Assembly: GCA_024686085.1 (NCBI GenBank)
Contig: JAIBDT010000024.1
Span: forward strand, 1 to 36,827
Direction of reading: 5' to 3'
DNA: 36,827 nt
Source: Loktanella sp.
Lineage (GTDB): Bacteria; Pseudomonadota; Alphaproteobacteria; Rhodobacterales; Rhodobacteraceae
In this document: positions 1 through 9,116 of the stretch, in pieces
How positions within the stretch are numbered: position 1 is the first letter of the stretch
How the letters are laid out: each line of letters starts with the position of its first letter
Position numbers and translations under genes: made by a program
Notes under the pieces: generated by a model
Seen by the model: only the letters and a program-made list of their open reading frames with translations
What the model was told of the DNA's origin: nothing
The model's database searches: none

Positions 1-1515
1 CAAAATGCAAAATGGCTATCCAAGAGGATTCGCCATTTCCAACGTGCCGAAGATGGCGCGGTGATTGTTATGACACTGATGTTCCTCATGATTATGTTGA
101 TCGTGGGCGGAATGGGCGTAGATTTTATGCGCTTTGAAGCCCGTCGCGCGATGTTGCAGAGCACCGCAGACCGTGCCGTTCTGGCCGCTGCGGACCTGAC
201 CCAGCAACAAGACGCCAAAGCGGTTGTGATCGACTACTTTGAAAAGGCCGGTTTTGGCGGCACCATCATTGGTGAACCAAGCGTGATTGATACGGGCGAG
301 TTCAACTCGGTAGGTGTGCAGGCCAAGCTGCCCATGCGCACGTTCTTTCTCAAAGCGCTTGGCATTGATACGCTGGAGGCACCGGCTGCGGCGACCGCGA
401 TTGAGGGCATTGCAAACGTCGAGGTGTCGCTTGTTGTCGATATTTCCGGTTCAATGGAAGACCCCGTCGTCCCTGCGGATGGGTCAGCGTCTACGCTATC
501 AAAAATTCAAGCGCTGCGCGACGCTTCGGTCGAGTTTGCCACTGTTATGTTGACTGACGCTTATAAAGACAAAATCTCGATCTCGTTGATCCCTTATTCC
601 GAACAAGTGAATGCGGGACCGTTGATATTGGATGAAATGGGCGTTGTGCGGCAGCATGAGTTTTCGCATTGCATCGACTTTGCTGACGCTGATTACGACG
701 ATCTCGATCTCGACTTGACCTTTGCCTACAAGCAGGAGCAGCATTACCAGTGGAACTCTTCTAGCGGAAACTCAATCACGGAACCAATTTGCCCGTTTTA
801 TGACTATGAGCGTATCCAGCCATGGAGCCAGAGCTTGTCCAAGCTGACAACCCAGATCAATTCACTGCAACCGCGCGCTGGTACAGCAACATTCCTTGGG
901 CTGAAGTGGGGCGTTGCCTTGCTGGACGCTTCAACCAATGACATCGCAAATGCATTGACCACAACTTACAACTCTGACGGCAATGCAATTGTTGACCCTG
1001 TTTTTCATGACCGTCCTGCCGCCTATCCCGTGCAAGGCGAGGCAATTCTAACCCAAAAGGTCATCGTGTTGATGACAGATGGTCAGAATTCGAATTCCGA
1101 GCGCCTGCTACCACAGTATTATGACTCTCCCAACGACGTCGCGCATTGGGCTGCATACAACTTTTGGTATTCAGCCCGCGAGCATTTTGATGTGAGCTAT
1201 CCGAACCAATTGGGTTCCTTGGCCAATCCAGATGAAGCTGGAAAGCTAACATATCGCCGCTTTATCAAAAACGGCAATAATGATGGCAAAGGTGGGTCGG
1301 ATGGCGATGCCTTGATGCAAAAGCTTTGCGATGCCGCCAAGGCAAAAGACGTCATCATCTACACTGTTGCGGTGGAAGCCGGGACACATGGTGCCTCTGA
1401 GATGGCCAAATGCGCCTCGAGTGCGGCACATGCCTTTGACGTGACAGGTGACCAGATGAAAGCGACATTTGGCAATATCGTCCGCCAGATTACAGAATTG
1501 AGACTTTCGCTATGA
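1..1515 (+). CDS. Tad pilus TadG-like protein with VWA domain (5' end outside window)
   Basis: The reading frame is open from base 1, so the gene starts left of the window; the first visible ATG/GTG codons are internal. The segment before the membrane helix carries R-A-E-D-G-A, the usual lead-in of TadE/TadG pseudopilin-like proteins, followed by a single hydrophobic helix (V-I-V-M-T-L-M-F-L-M-I-M). A von Willebrand A domain follows, with the metal-ion site D-I-S-G-S (about residue 128 of the 484-residue stretch from base 61) and a later V-L-M-T-D-G-Q-N strand. TadG proteins are anchored in the inner membrane and take part in Flp/Tad pilus assembly and surface attachment. Its stop overlaps the start of the next gene by ATGA, indicating one operon with the two TadE-like genes behind it. 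Family assignment is firm; the exact role within the machine is inferred. Confidence 0.85.
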   Translation, partial: QNAKWLSKRIRHFQRAEDGAVIVMTLMFLMIMLIVGGMGVDFMRFEARRAMLQSTADRAVLAAADLTQQQDAKAVVIDYFEKAGFGGTIIGEPSVIDTGEFNSVGVQAKLPMRTFFLKALGIDTLEAPAAATAIEGIANVEVSLVVDISGSMEDPVVPADGSASTLSKIQALRDASVEFATVMLTDAYKDKISISLIPYSEQVNAGPLILDEMGVVRQHEFSHCIDFADADYDDLDLDLTFAYKQEQHYQWNSSSGNSITEPICPFYDYERIQPWSQSLSKLTTQINSLQPRAGTATFLGLKWGVALLDASTNDIANALTTTYNSDGNAIVDPVFHDRPAAYPVQGEAILTQKVIVLMTDGQNSNSERLLPQYYDSPNDVAHWAAYNFWYSAREHFDVSYPNQLGSLANPDEAGKLTYRRFIKNGNNDGKGGSDGDALMQKLCDAAKAKDVIIYTVAVEAGTHGASEMAKCASSAAHAFDVTGDQMKATFGNIVRQITELRLSL

Positions 1516-2063
1516 TGAGATTTTTAAAATCGCCAAAGCGTCGCATCGCTCAGTTTTTGGGTCGCGAAGACGGTATGGCATCCATCGAAATCGTGATTGT
1601 TTTGCCGGTCTTCATGATGATGTTCATGTCTGCATACGAGGGCGGCATGATTTCAATGCGCCATATGATGATGGAACGCGGACTTGATCTGGCTGTACGT
1701 GATGTGCGTATCGGCCGCATGCCTGATCCGACACATAAAGAACTAAAGAAAAGAATTTGTGACAATGCCGGGATCATCCCAGATTGCATTAACCAATTGC
1801 AGTTGGAAATGGTGAACATGGATGTCCGCGCTTGGACCGATGAACTTGATGGTCCAATTAAGTGCATTGACCGCACCTTGGATGTCCAACCCGCAGTGTC
1901 TTTTACCCACGGTGACAATAATGAGCTGATGGTTTTGCAGGTCTGCACATTGTTTGATCCCGTCGTGCCGACGTCCGGTTTGGGCAAGTATATCCCCAAG
2001 AAAAGCGGTGGCGCCTATGCACTTGTCGCGAGCTCTGCATTTGTCATGGAGCCATACAAATGA
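1512..2063 (+). CDS. TadE-like pilus assembly protein
   Basis: 183 residues. A short basic N-terminus leads to R-E-D-G-M-A-S-I-E-I-V-I-V-L-P, which is the conserved TadE signature: glycine, small residues, a glutamate five residues into the hydrophobic helix, and a proline. Four later cysteines (in ICDNAG, PDCI, KCID and VCTL) probably form periplasmic disulfides. TadE proteins are minor pseudopilins processed by the TadV prepilin peptidase and needed for Flp pilus assembly. The gene starts inside the stop codon of the VWA/TadG gene and its own stop overlaps the next start, so the three are translationally coupled. Confidence 0.85.
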   Translation: MMRFLKSPKRRIAQFLGREDGMASIEIVIVLPVFMMMFMSAYEGGMISMRHMMMERGLDLAVRDVRIGRMPDPTHKELKKRICDNAGIIPDCINQLQLEMVNMDVRAWTDELDGPIKCIDRTLDVQPAVSFTHGDNNELMVLQVCTLFDPVVPTSGLGKYIPKKSGGAYALVASSAFVMEPYK

Positions 2064-2671
2064 TGGGATTTGATCGCTTAAAGCGCAAATGGCTTCGATT
2101 TATGCATGAAGAAACTGCGACGGTCTCTGTCGAGTTTGTTATGATGGCCCCCTTGATGGCGTGGGCTTTTGTTACCACGTTACAGTTCTTTGACGCCTAC
2201 CGTGCCGAGTTGATCAGCACGAAAGCGGCGGTCACGATCGCCGATATGTATAGCCGCGAAGACGGGCTGATTAATGCAGAGTATCTGAACGGCACGCGCG
2301 ATCTGCTGAAGTTCTTGACCTTGGCAGAAGCAAGCCCCGATTATCGGGTAACCGTTTTTTTCTGGCGTGAAACCCAGAAAGATTACCGCATTGCGTGGGG
2401 CAAGAATCGCGGTAGCCGCCTGAATATGAGCAACACGCAGTTGAACGAAAAAGCAGGTCGTTTGCCAAAGCTATCGGACGGCGAGCGCGCTATTCTGATC
2501 GAAACATGGACCGATTACACGCCAAAATATGGCAACCGGGTCGCCTTGTTCTTGCCAGGTACAAGTTTGGAGCCATTGGAGTTCAGCACGTTCATTGTGA
2601 CCAGCCCACGCTTTGCACCGTCGCTGTGCTGGAACAACACACCTGATGATCCAAGCGGCCTGCGCTGCTAG
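2060..2671 (+). CDS. TadE/TadG-like pilus assembly protein
   Basis: 203 residues. The N-terminus repeats the TadE pattern: H-E-E-T-A-T-V-S-V-E-F-V-M-M-A-P-L, with a glutamate in the hydrophobic helix followed by proline. The rest is predicted periplasmic and I recognise no other domain. It overlaps the previous gene by four bases and is the last gene of the Tad operon. Its last four bases overlap the stop of the convergent gene at 2668, so there is no room for a conventional intergenic terminator. Confidence 0.8.
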   Translation: MMGFDRLKRKWLRFMHEETATVSVEFVMMAPLMAWAFVTTLQFFDAYRAELISTKAAVTIADMYSREDGLINAEYLNGTRDLLKFLTLAEASPDYRVTVFFWRETQKDYRIAWGKNRGSRLNMSNTQLNEKAGRLPKLSDGERAILIETWTDYTPKYGNRVALFLPGTSLEPLEFSTFIVTSPRFAPSLCWNNTPDDPSGLRC

Positions 2672-3153
2672 TTTGATTTAGATTGCGCGATCCGAAACGC
2701 GATTTGTTCGGCCATGAATTTGGCCGGACCAGCACCGGTTGTCCCACCGACCCCAACACGTCGCCCCATTCGCCACCACATTCCAGGCACCCAAGCCCGA
2801 GGCGCTTTTTCACGTAAAACCATGGTGAACCCGTTGGACGGTTTCAGGGCAAAGGCGCCCCGCTCGACGCTGACGATGTCGCTCATCTTTGCAAGCACCC
2901 GCCCTGTTGTGTCGCGCACCTCGGTGTCGGTCAACTCGATCGTCAACCGCGTAGCGTGGCGCAGTTTGTCGGCCAGCAAAAGCACGGCTATCCCAAGTCC
3001 AATCAAGAAAATGACCCACAGCCCGTTTGGCCGTACAACGGCCACATAGATCAGCAATGCACCCAAACCATAGAGCACAGCACAGGCAAATCCGCGGCGC
3101 ATGCCAGAAGATGATACCGTCGCATAAACGCCGTTTTCGTCAGGGTTGAACAT
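2668..3153 (-). CDS. Two-helix membrane protein of unknown function
   Basis: 161 residues, not recognised as a named family. Two hydrophobic stretches lie close together (about residues 24-44 and 47-64), followed by a soluble C-terminal region rich in beta-type sequence (T-I-E-L-T-D-T-E-V-R-D). That region could be a PH-like domain of the kind found in small bacterial membrane proteins; this is a guess from layout. It is convergent with and overlaps the Tad operon, and is separated by 61 bp from the dehydrogenase gene upstream. Confidence 0.6.
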   Translation of the reverse strand: MFNPDENGVYATVSSSGMRRGFACAVLYGLGALLIYVAVVRPNGLWVIFLIGLGIAVLLLADKLRHATRLTIELTDTEVRDTTGRVLAKMSDIVSVERGAFALKPSNGFTMVLREKAPRAWVPGMWWRMGRRVGVGGTTGAGPAKFMAEQIAFRIAQSKSN

Positions 3154-3214
3154 GGGGTTGTCTCCTAGCCTTGTCGCAACATTGCGTAGCGGGCAAAGTC
3201 AGACAAGACCAGCC

Positions 3215-4159
3215 CTAACGCGGTGGGACGACCTCGTAACCTGCTTCTTCAGGCTCATCATCGATCATTTCAGACGGAAATCCGGGTGCGGTGATGTCGA
3301 GCCCTGTTGGTTCCTCTAGTCTTCGGATGATGTCATCAGATTGTGCCCGTGGTCCGTAACGCTTGATTCCATCTTCAAAGATCGCAACCATAAGCGGTGA
3401 TATCTCTAACGGCACACCGTTGTCCTCGGCGATTTGCTGGAACAATCCGATGTCCTTTTTGACCAAATCCATTGTGAAATTGATATCCCGACACCCGTTC
3501 AGGATCATTTGGCTTTCGGTTTCGTGCACAAAGCTGGTGCCAGAGCTGATTTTGATCGCCTCGTAGGTCGTCGCGAGATCTAGCCCAGCAGCCTTCATTG
3601 TTACCAAGGCTTCGCAAACGGTGAGCAGGTTCGCCGTTGCCAGATAGTTGGTCATCACTTTGAGCGTCGAAGCAGACCCAACAGGCCCTGTGTGCAAAAC
3701 ACGCCGTCCCAAGGTCGTCAGCAACGGCAAAACCCGCTCGAAGGTGGCCCGCTCGCAGCCCGCAAAGATTGAAATGTTGCCTGTCGCTGCCCGATGGCAC
3801 CCGCCCGACACAGGACAATCGACCGCAGCCCCGCCTTTTGCGATCACAGCATCGGCCAAACGCGCCACTTCGTTTGCATCCGTTGTCGACATTTCAAGCC
3901 AGATTTTCCCAGCTGTGACCTCTGGCAACATCGCTTTGACGACAAGCTCGCAGGCTTGCGGGCTAGGCAGGCAAGTAATGACGACCTCGCAGACTCGCAT
4001 CAAATCAGCAGGACTTTTACCGGCCTTTGCGCCCCGATTAACAAAATCGGATACAAAGTCTGCATTTAGGTCATGCACATGAAGATCGTGCCCGTTGCGT
4101 AGAAGGCTGCCTGCCAGCTTTGCCCCAACATTTCCTAACCCAACAAAACCGATTTTCAT
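3215..4159 (-). CDS. NAD(P)-dependent beta-hydroxyacid dehydrogenase (3-hydroxyisobutyrate dehydrogenase family)
   Basis: 314 residues, the usual size for the family. It begins with the Rossmann motif G-F-V-G-L-G-N-V-G. It has D-C-P-V-S-G-G (substrate-binding loop) near residue 117 and the conserved catalytic lysine region in L-K-V-M-T-N-Y-L. Enzymes of this family oxidise 3-hydroxyisobutyrate or reduce tartronate semialdehyde; the sulfolactaldehyde reductases also belong here, so the substrate cannot be set from sequence alone. The C-terminus has an acidic tail of about 25 residues that is longer than usual. The gene stands alone, divergent from the small lipoprotein gene at 4312. A paralogue of the same family sits at 9548. 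Confidence 0.8.
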   Translation of the reverse strand: MKIGFVGLGNVGAKLAGSLLRNGHDLHVHDLNADFVSDFVNRGAKAGKSPADLMRVCEVVITCLPSPQACELVVKAMLPEVTAGKIWLEMSTTDANEVARLADAVIAKGGAAVDCPVSGGCHRAATGNISIFAGCERATFERVLPLLTTLGRRVLHTGPVGSASTLKVMTNYLATANLLTVCEALVTMKAAGLDLATTYEAIKISSGTSFVHETESQMILNGCRDINFTMDLVKKDIGLFQQIAEDNGVPLEISPLMVAIFEDGIKRYGPRAQSDDIIRRLEEPTGLDITAPGFPSEMIDDEPEEAGYEVVPPR

Positions 4160-4311
4160 GTGCGCCTCCCAAGCGTGAATTTGAGGTGATCGTGGAAGGC
4201 GACGCGGCGTACGTCTGGCCTATTTGCGACAGTTTAGGCATCGGCATTGCTTGCCCTTCCTGCCGCTGCGGGGGTAAACTGCTCGAAACGACTGAAAGCA
4301 CCCTGCCCGCT

Positions 4312-4620
4312 ATGCGCCTGCCAATTATTATCGCTCTTGCTGGCCTCGTGGCTTGTGCGGAATTTCCGCAGCTTGACGGCACAATCGACGCTGCGGCACG
4401 GACTGCGAACTATCCAACCTTGCAACCGCTTGCTCCGCTGCTGGCGAATGCCGCGGCAATGCAAACCACGGGGCAGTTCAGTGATGCGGCGAATGCCAGT
4501 TTTGATGCGCGTGTTGCGCAGCTGCAAAACCGCGCCGCCCGCTTGCGCGGCCCGGTCATTGATGCCGCAACGCGTGCGAAAATGCGCCGCGGCGTTGCGG
4601 TGCCCGCCGCAATTCGGTAA
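4312..4620 (+). CDS. Small lipoprotein of unknown function
   Basis: 102 residues. The ATG at 4312 is chosen because it places a signal peptide directly at the N-terminus: M-R-L-P-I-I-I-A-L-A-G-L-V-A-C, with a lipobox L-V-A-C and Cys15 as the lipidated residue. An upstream in-frame ATG would add 64 residues that do not look like a protein start. The mature part is rich in alanine, with predicted helices (A-R-V-A-Q-L-Q-N-R-A-A-R-L-R). It ends 33 bp before hom, so it may share its transcript. I do not recognise a family beyond small alphaproteobacterial lipoproteins. Confidence 0.65.
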   Translation: MRLPIIIALAGLVACAEFPQLDGTIDAAARTANYPTLQPLAPLLANAAAMQTTGQFSDAANASFDARVAQLQNRAARLRGPVIDAATRAKMRRGVAVPAAIR

Positions 4621-4653
4621 CACCGCGCACAACAACACTTAGCATCGGATTCT

Positions 4654-5946
4654 ATGACAATGACCAATCCCCTTCGCCTTGGAATTGCTGGCCTTGGAAC
4701 TGTGGGCGTGGGCATTGTGCGCATCGTCCAAAAACATGCAGACCTTTTGGAAAAACGCGCAGGTCGCCCTGTCGTGATTACCGCAGTCTCTGCCCGATCC
4801 AAAACCAAGAACCGCGATGTCGACCTGTCTGACTACGCATGGGAAGACGATCCTGTTCATTTGGCCAAACGGACCGACATCGACGTGTTTATTGAAGTCA
4901 TGGGCGGGTCTGAAGGCCCAGCCAAGGACGCGACGGAGGCTGCAATTGCTGCAGGCCATGACGTTGTGTCGGCAAACAAAGCCTTACTTGCGATCCACGG
5001 CCAAGCCCTTGCAGAGGCTGCGGAAGCCGCGGGCTGTGTGATCCGCTTTGAAGCCGCGGTTGCGGGTGGCATCCCTGTTGTCAAAGCTTTGACAGAGGGC
5101 CTTGCAGGTAACGAGATCACCCGTGTTATGGGTGTGATGAACGGATCGTGTAACTACATCCTGACCCGTATGGAAAACGACGGTATGACCTACGAAGAGG
5201 TCTTTGATGCTGCCAACCAGCTGGGGTATCTAGAGGCCGATCCAGAGCTGGACGTCGGCGGGATTGATGCAGGCCATAAGCTGGCGCTATTGGCGTCGAT
5301 TGCCTTTGGCACGCAGGTCAACTTTGATGCTGTCGTCTTGGAAGGCATCGGTGCTGTCAGCATTGAAGACATCCGCCAAGCCGCGGATATGGGATACAAA
5401 ATCAAGCTGTTGGGCGTCGCACAGATGACAGGTCGCGGGTTGGAACAGCGCATGACGCCGTGCCTTGTGCCTGACACGTCTCCGCTGGGTCAGTTGCAGG
5501 GCGGCACCAATATGGTGGTGCTTGAAGGTGATAGCGTCGAGCAGATTGTACTGCGTGGCGCAGGTGCGGGCATGGGTCCAACGGCAAGTGCTGTGATGGG
5601 TGATGTGATGGATATCGCACGCGGATCGCGCATGACCACATTTGGCCAACCTGCCCTGACATTGCGCAAGGTTCGTGCGGCCACTGCAGCCGTTTCAGCG
5701 CCTTACTATTTGCGCCTACAACTGCTGGACAAGCCCGGTGCGTTGGCAAAAGTTGCCGCTGTATTAGGCGATGCGGGCATTTCGATCGACCGGATGCGCC
5801 AATATGATCACGATGACACCTCTGCCCCTGTACTGATCGTGACCCATAAGACGACAAAATCTGCGTTAGACGAGGCCTTGGGTGCGTTTGAGACCACGGC
5901 CGTTGTCACAGGAACCCCCGTCGCGATCCGTATCGAGGCTGTTTAG
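4654..5946 (+). CDS. hom: Homoserine dehydrogenase
   Basis: 430 residues, the typical length of the monofunctional ACT-containing enzyme. It reduces aspartate semialdehyde to homoserine with NAD(P)H, the branch point to threonine, methionine and isoleucine. The N-terminal Rossmann motif is G-L-G-T-V-G-V-G. The family signature appears around residue 160-170 (G-V-M-N-G-S-C-N-Y-I-L-T), and the catalytic region has G-Y-L-E-A-D-P near residue 190. The C-terminal 80 residues form an ACT regulatory domain (L-L-D-K-P-G-A-L-A-K-V), so feedback control by threonine is likely. It is followed by glpX 72 bp downstream, an arrangement I recall from other Rhodobacteraceae. Confidence 0.95.
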   Translation: MTMTNPLRLGIAGLGTVGVGIVRIVQKHADLLEKRAGRPVVITAVSARSKTKNRDVDLSDYAWEDDPVHLAKRTDIDVFIEVMGGSEGPAKDATEAAIAAGHDVVSANKALLAIHGQALAEAAEAAGCVIRFEAAVAGGIPVVKALTEGLAGNEITRVMGVMNGSCNYILTRMENDGMTYEEVFDAANQLGYLEADPELDVGGIDAGHKLALLASIAFGTQVNFDAVVLEGIGAVSIEDIRQAADMGYKIKLLGVAQMTGRGLEQRMTPCLVPDTSPLGQLQGGTNMVVLEGDSVEQIVLRGAGAGMGPTASAVMGDVMDIARGSRMTTFGQPALTLRKVRAATAAVSAPYYLRLQLLDKPGALAKVAAVLGDAGISIDRMRQYDHDDTSAPVLIVTHKTTKSALDEALGAFETTAVVTGTPVAIRIEAV

Positions 5947-5956
5947 CGCTAACAAA

Positions 5957-5996
5957 CTTGCACCCCTCCCACGCTGCCCGTTAGGGGTGGTTCAAG
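5957..5996 (+). other. Stem-loop between hom and glpX
   Basis: CACCCCT at 5961-5967 pairs with AGGGGTG at 5983-5989. The outer CTTG (5957-5960) and CAAG (5993-5996) can extend the stem across a small bulge. There is no T-run after it, so it may be an mRNA-stabilising or partial termination structure rather than a strong terminator. Confidence 0.45.
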
Positions 5997-6018
5997 TAGT
6001 ATCGCAAGGACAGATTCC

Positions 6019-6978
6019 ATGACCAAAATCGACTTTAACGACCGCGCGCTGTCACTGGGCCTTGCCCGTGTTTCTGAGGCCGCCGCAATTGCCTGCGCCC
6101 CGCTGATCGGGCGCGGTGATGAAAAGGCCGCCGACCAAGCCGCCGTGGACGCAATGCGCACCCAGTTGAACAAGCTTGATATTTCAGGCGTTGTTGTGAT
6201 CGGCGAAGGCGAACGCGACGAAGCGCCAATGCTTTACATCGGCGAAGAGGTCGGCAACGGCACGGGTCCTGGTGTGGACATCGCGCTTGATCCGCTGGAA
6301 GGCACGACACTGACTGCCAAGGATATGCCAAACGCGCTGGCCGTGATTGCGATGGGCCCGCGTGGGTCTATGTTACACGCGCCTGACACCTATATGGACA
6401 AACTTGCGATTGGTCCGGGGTATGCAGCGGGCGTCGTCTCGCTGGATATGACCCCAACCGAGCGTGTTCAGGCACTGGCAAAAGCCAAAGGTTGCACCAC
6501 AGCCAACATCACCGTTTGCGTCCTAGAGCGTCCGCGCCATGAGGACATCATCGCAGAAATCCGTGCCACAGGTGCTGCGATCCGCCTGATCACTGACGGC
6601 GACGTCGCAGGCGTCATGCATTGCGCCGAGGCCGCGAAAACAGGCATCGACATGTATATGGGCAGCGGTGGCGCGCCTGAAGGCGTGCTTGCAGCAGCTG
6701 CATTGAAGTGCATGGGTGGCCAGATTATGGGTCGTCTGTTGTTCCGCAACGAGGACGAAAAGGCTCGCGCCCGCAAAGCCGGAATCACTGACTTTGATCG
6801 CGTTTACTTGCGTGACGATATGGTCACCGCGGATGTTATTTTTGCAGCAACTGGCGTGACAGACGGATCGCTCGTCTCTGGGATCAAACGCGAAGTCGGT
6901 TTTGTCACCGCTGAGACCATCTTGATGCGGTCCAAAACAGGCTCTGTGCGTCGGATGATTTACCGCAACCCTGTTTAA
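6019..6978 (+). CDS. glpX: Class II fructose-1,6-bisphosphatase
   Basis: 319 residues. GlpX-type enzymes hydrolyse fructose-1,6-bisphosphate to fructose-6-phosphate in gluconeogenesis; some also act on sedoheptulose bisphosphate. The metal and phosphate site motifs are all present: V-I-G-E-G-E-R-D-E-A-P-M-L near residue 60, A-L-D-P-L-E-G-T-T near residue 93, and the late T-D-G-D-V-A-G and G-S-G-G-A-P-E-G-V-L-A-A-A segments. A GGACAGATTCC leader gives a Shine-Dalgarno at the chosen ATG. It sits between hom and recJ in the same direction. A cytosolic, housekeeping role is expected. Confidence 0.95.
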   Translation: MTKIDFNDRALSLGLARVSEAAAIACAPLIGRGDEKAADQAAVDAMRTQLNKLDISGVVVIGEGERDEAPMLYIGEEVGNGTGPGVDIALDPLEGTTLTAKDMPNALAVIAMGPRGSMLHAPDTYMDKLAIGPGYAAGVVSLDMTPTERVQALAKAKGCTTANITVCVLERPRHEDIIAEIRATGAAIRLITDGDVAGVMHCAEAAKTGIDMYMGSGGAPEGVLAAAALKCMGGQIMGRLLFRNEDEKARARKAGITDFDRVYLRDDMVTADVIFAATGVTDGSLVSGIKREVGFVTAETILMRSKTGSVRRMIYRNPV

Positions 6979-6986
6979 ACCAATTT

Positions 6987-7009
6987 GGGGCGTGGCAATG
7001 CCGCGCCCC
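6987..7009 (+). terminator. GC-rich hairpin after glpX
   Basis: GGGGCGTGGC (6987-6996) and GCCGCGCCCC (7000-7009) form a ten-pair stem with one G-U pair and a three-base AAT loop, starting eight bases after the glpX stop. The following bases (TCATATATGG) are AT-rich but not a T-run. The hairpin lies about 20 bp before the recJ start, so read-through into recJ is likely. Confidence 0.5.
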
Positions 7010-7028
7010 TCATATATGGTGTTCCGTG

Positions 7029-8795
7029 ATGACACAGACACCAGATAAACCCGCTTTCCTCAATGTTTCCACTTCCGCGACAGGGCGGCGCTGGGTTGGT
7101 CCTTCGGTTGAAGAGGACCGCTTGGCCGAAGCTATGGCGCAGACCACTGGCCTGCCTGCCCCGCTGTGCCGCACCCTTGTGAAACGTGGTGTTGCCGCCC
7201 AAGATGCGCAGGCATTTCTTGCACCAACCCTGCGGGATTTATTACCTGATCCGCGTGAATTGCATGATATGGAACAGGCGGCTCAACGGTTCTTGCAAGC
7301 GGTAAAAACCAAACAACGCATCGCTATTTTCGCGGATTATGACGTGGATGGCGGCACCTCTGCGGCCCTTTTGATTTGTTGGCTGCGCGATATGGGCCTG
7401 AAATCCACACTCTACATTCCCGACCGTATCGACGAGGGGTATGGCCCGAACGACGAAGCAATGGCCGCGCTGGCAAAAGACCACGACCTGATTATCTGTG
7501 TCGATTGTGGCACGCTGTCCCACGGCCCGATCGCGGCCGCAGTCGGTGCCGATGTCATTGTACTAGACCACCATTTAGGCGGTGAAACTCTGCCCGATGC
7601 GGTTGCGGTTGTGAACCCGAACCGCCAAGATGAGTCTGGTGATTTAGGTCACCTTTGCGCGGCAGGCGTCGTGTTTCTTATGCTCGTTGAGGCGAACCGC
7701 CAGATGAAAGCGGACGGGGCAAGTGGCCCTGAGCTGATGCCTATGCTCGACCTTGTCGCGCTTGGCACTGTTGCCGATGTCGCGCCACTAATCGGGGTGA
7801 ATCGCGCTTTGGTGCGGCAAGGACTGACCGTTATGGGGCGCAGGCAACGGATTGGAATCACGGCCCTTTCTGATATTGCAGGCATGAACGAAGCGCCCAA
7901 TAGCTATCACCTTGGGTTTCTTTTGGGGCCGCGTGTTAACGCAGGAGGACGTATCGGCAAGGCTGACCTGGGTGCGCGCCTGCTTGCCACGGACGACCGC
8001 CACGAAGCCATTGCACTGGCCGAACGCCTTGACCAATTGAATACAGAACGGCGCGAGGTTGAGGCCGCAGTGCGCGATCTTGCAATTGAGCAAGCAGAGG
8101 CGCGCGGCTACGATGCCCCCTTGGTTTGGGCTGCGGGCAAAAACTGGCATCCGGGCGTTGTTGGCATCGTAGCATCGCGCCTGAAGGAGGCCAGCAACCG
8201 CCCCTCGGTTGTGATTGGCATTGACGAAGATGGCATGGGCAAAGGATCAGGACGGTCGGTCTCTGGTATCGACTTGGGGGCTGCGATCCAGCGACTTGCC
8301 TCAGAGGGCCTACTGATCAAGGGCGGTGGTCACAAGATGGCGGCGGGCCTTTCTGTTGAGGCGGATAAAATCGATGCGGCGATGGCGCGTTTGGGCGAGT
8401 TGCTGGCTAAACAAGGGTCAGACAAGATTGGGCCAGCTGATTTGCGGCTCGACAGTGTGTTGATGCCTGCGGCGGCGACGGTGGAACTGGTACAGCAGAT
8501 TGAGCAAGCTGGGCCCTTTGGCGCAGGTGCGCCCGCGCCTCGGTTCGTTTTTCCTGACGTGCAGATTTTGTTCGCAAAGACTGTTGGTGCAAATCACCTC
8601 AAACTGACTTTTGGCGACGGGTTGGGTGCGCGCATTGATTCCATAAGCTTTGGCGCGATGGACGGGCCTTTGGGGCCGATGCTGTCAAATCACAACGGTG
8701 CGCGATTCCATTTGGCTGGGCGGCTGGAAATAAATACGTGGCAAGGCCGTCAGTCCGTCCAGTTGCGGCTAGAGGACGCCAGTCCCGCATCCTGA
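7029..8795 (+). CDS. recJ: Single-stranded-DNA-specific exonuclease RecJ
   Basis: 588 residues from the ATG at 7029 (a GTG three bases earlier is an alternative). RecJ degrades single-stranded DNA 5' to 3' in RecF-pathway recombination and mismatch repair. DHH-superfamily motifs are in order: A-D-Y-D-V-D-G near residue 103, V-D-C-G near 161, and L-D-H-H near 180. The DHHA1 domain carries S-G-R-S-V-S-G-I-D-L and G-G-G-H-K-M-A-A-G near residue 430. A C-terminal OB-fold follows. The length matches the alphaproteobacterial family and no key residue is missing. Confidence 0.95.
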   Translation: MTQTPDKPAFLNVSTSATGRRWVGPSVEEDRLAEAMAQTTGLPAPLCRTLVKRGVAAQDAQAFLAPTLRDLLPDPRELHDMEQAAQRFLQAVKTKQRIAIFADYDVDGGTSAALLICWLRDMGLKSTLYIPDRIDEGYGPNDEAMAALAKDHDLIICVDCGTLSHGPIAAAVGADVIVLDHHLGGETLPDAVAVVNPNRQDESGDLGHLCAAGVVFLMLVEANRQMKADGASGPELMPMLDLVALGTVADVAPLIGVNRALVRQGLTVMGRRQRIGITALSDIAGMNEAPNSYHLGFLLGPRVNAGGRIGKADLGARLLATDDRHEAIALAERLDQLNTERREVEAAVRDLAIEQAEARGYDAPLVWAAGKNWHPGVVGIVASRLKEASNRPSVVIGIDEDGMGKGSGRSVSGIDLGAAIQRLASEGLLIKGGGHKMAAGLSVEADKIDAAMARLGELLAKQGSDKIGPADLRLDSVLMPAAATVELVQQIEQAGPFGAGAPAPRFVFPDVQILFAKTVGANHLKLTFGDGLGARIDSISFGAMDGPLGPMLSNHNGARFHLAGRLEINTWQGRQSVQLRLEDASPAS

Positions 8796-8914
8796 AAACC
8801 CTTTTTTTCATGCCTGAAATGCCACTTGGCTCTTCAACTCAAAATCATACCATAATTTTCAAAAAAACCTCTTGCCCTTACCCGCGCCATTTCCTAAAAG
8901 CCCCCTACCAGCGC

Positions 8915-8989
8915 GGTCCGTTCGTCTATCGGTTAGGACGTCAGGTTTTCAACCTGAAAAGACGGGTTCGACTCCCGTACGGACTGCCA
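8915..8989 (+). tRNA. tRNA-Glu (anticodon UUC)
   Basis: A full cloverleaf can be drawn. The acceptor stem GGTCCGT pairs with ACGGACT (first pair G-U), and the D arm lies in GTCTATCGGTTAGGAC. The anticodon stem TCAGG/CCTGA closes the seven-base loop TTTTCAA, giving anticodon TTC. The T arm is CGGG-TTCGACT-CCCG. Discriminator G is followed by an encoded CCA. It is a free-standing tRNA gene between recJ and aroQ. Confidence 0.95.
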
Positions 8990-9116
8990 GGTAGCTACCC
9001 TAACTTTCGCGACGCTGCATTTTTGCCAAACCGGCAAAGCGATTTCGTTTGACCCATTGATTGGGATAGTCGTTCTGCCCTATCACTTTGACAAATATGA
9101 CAAAGGGACCGCCCCC

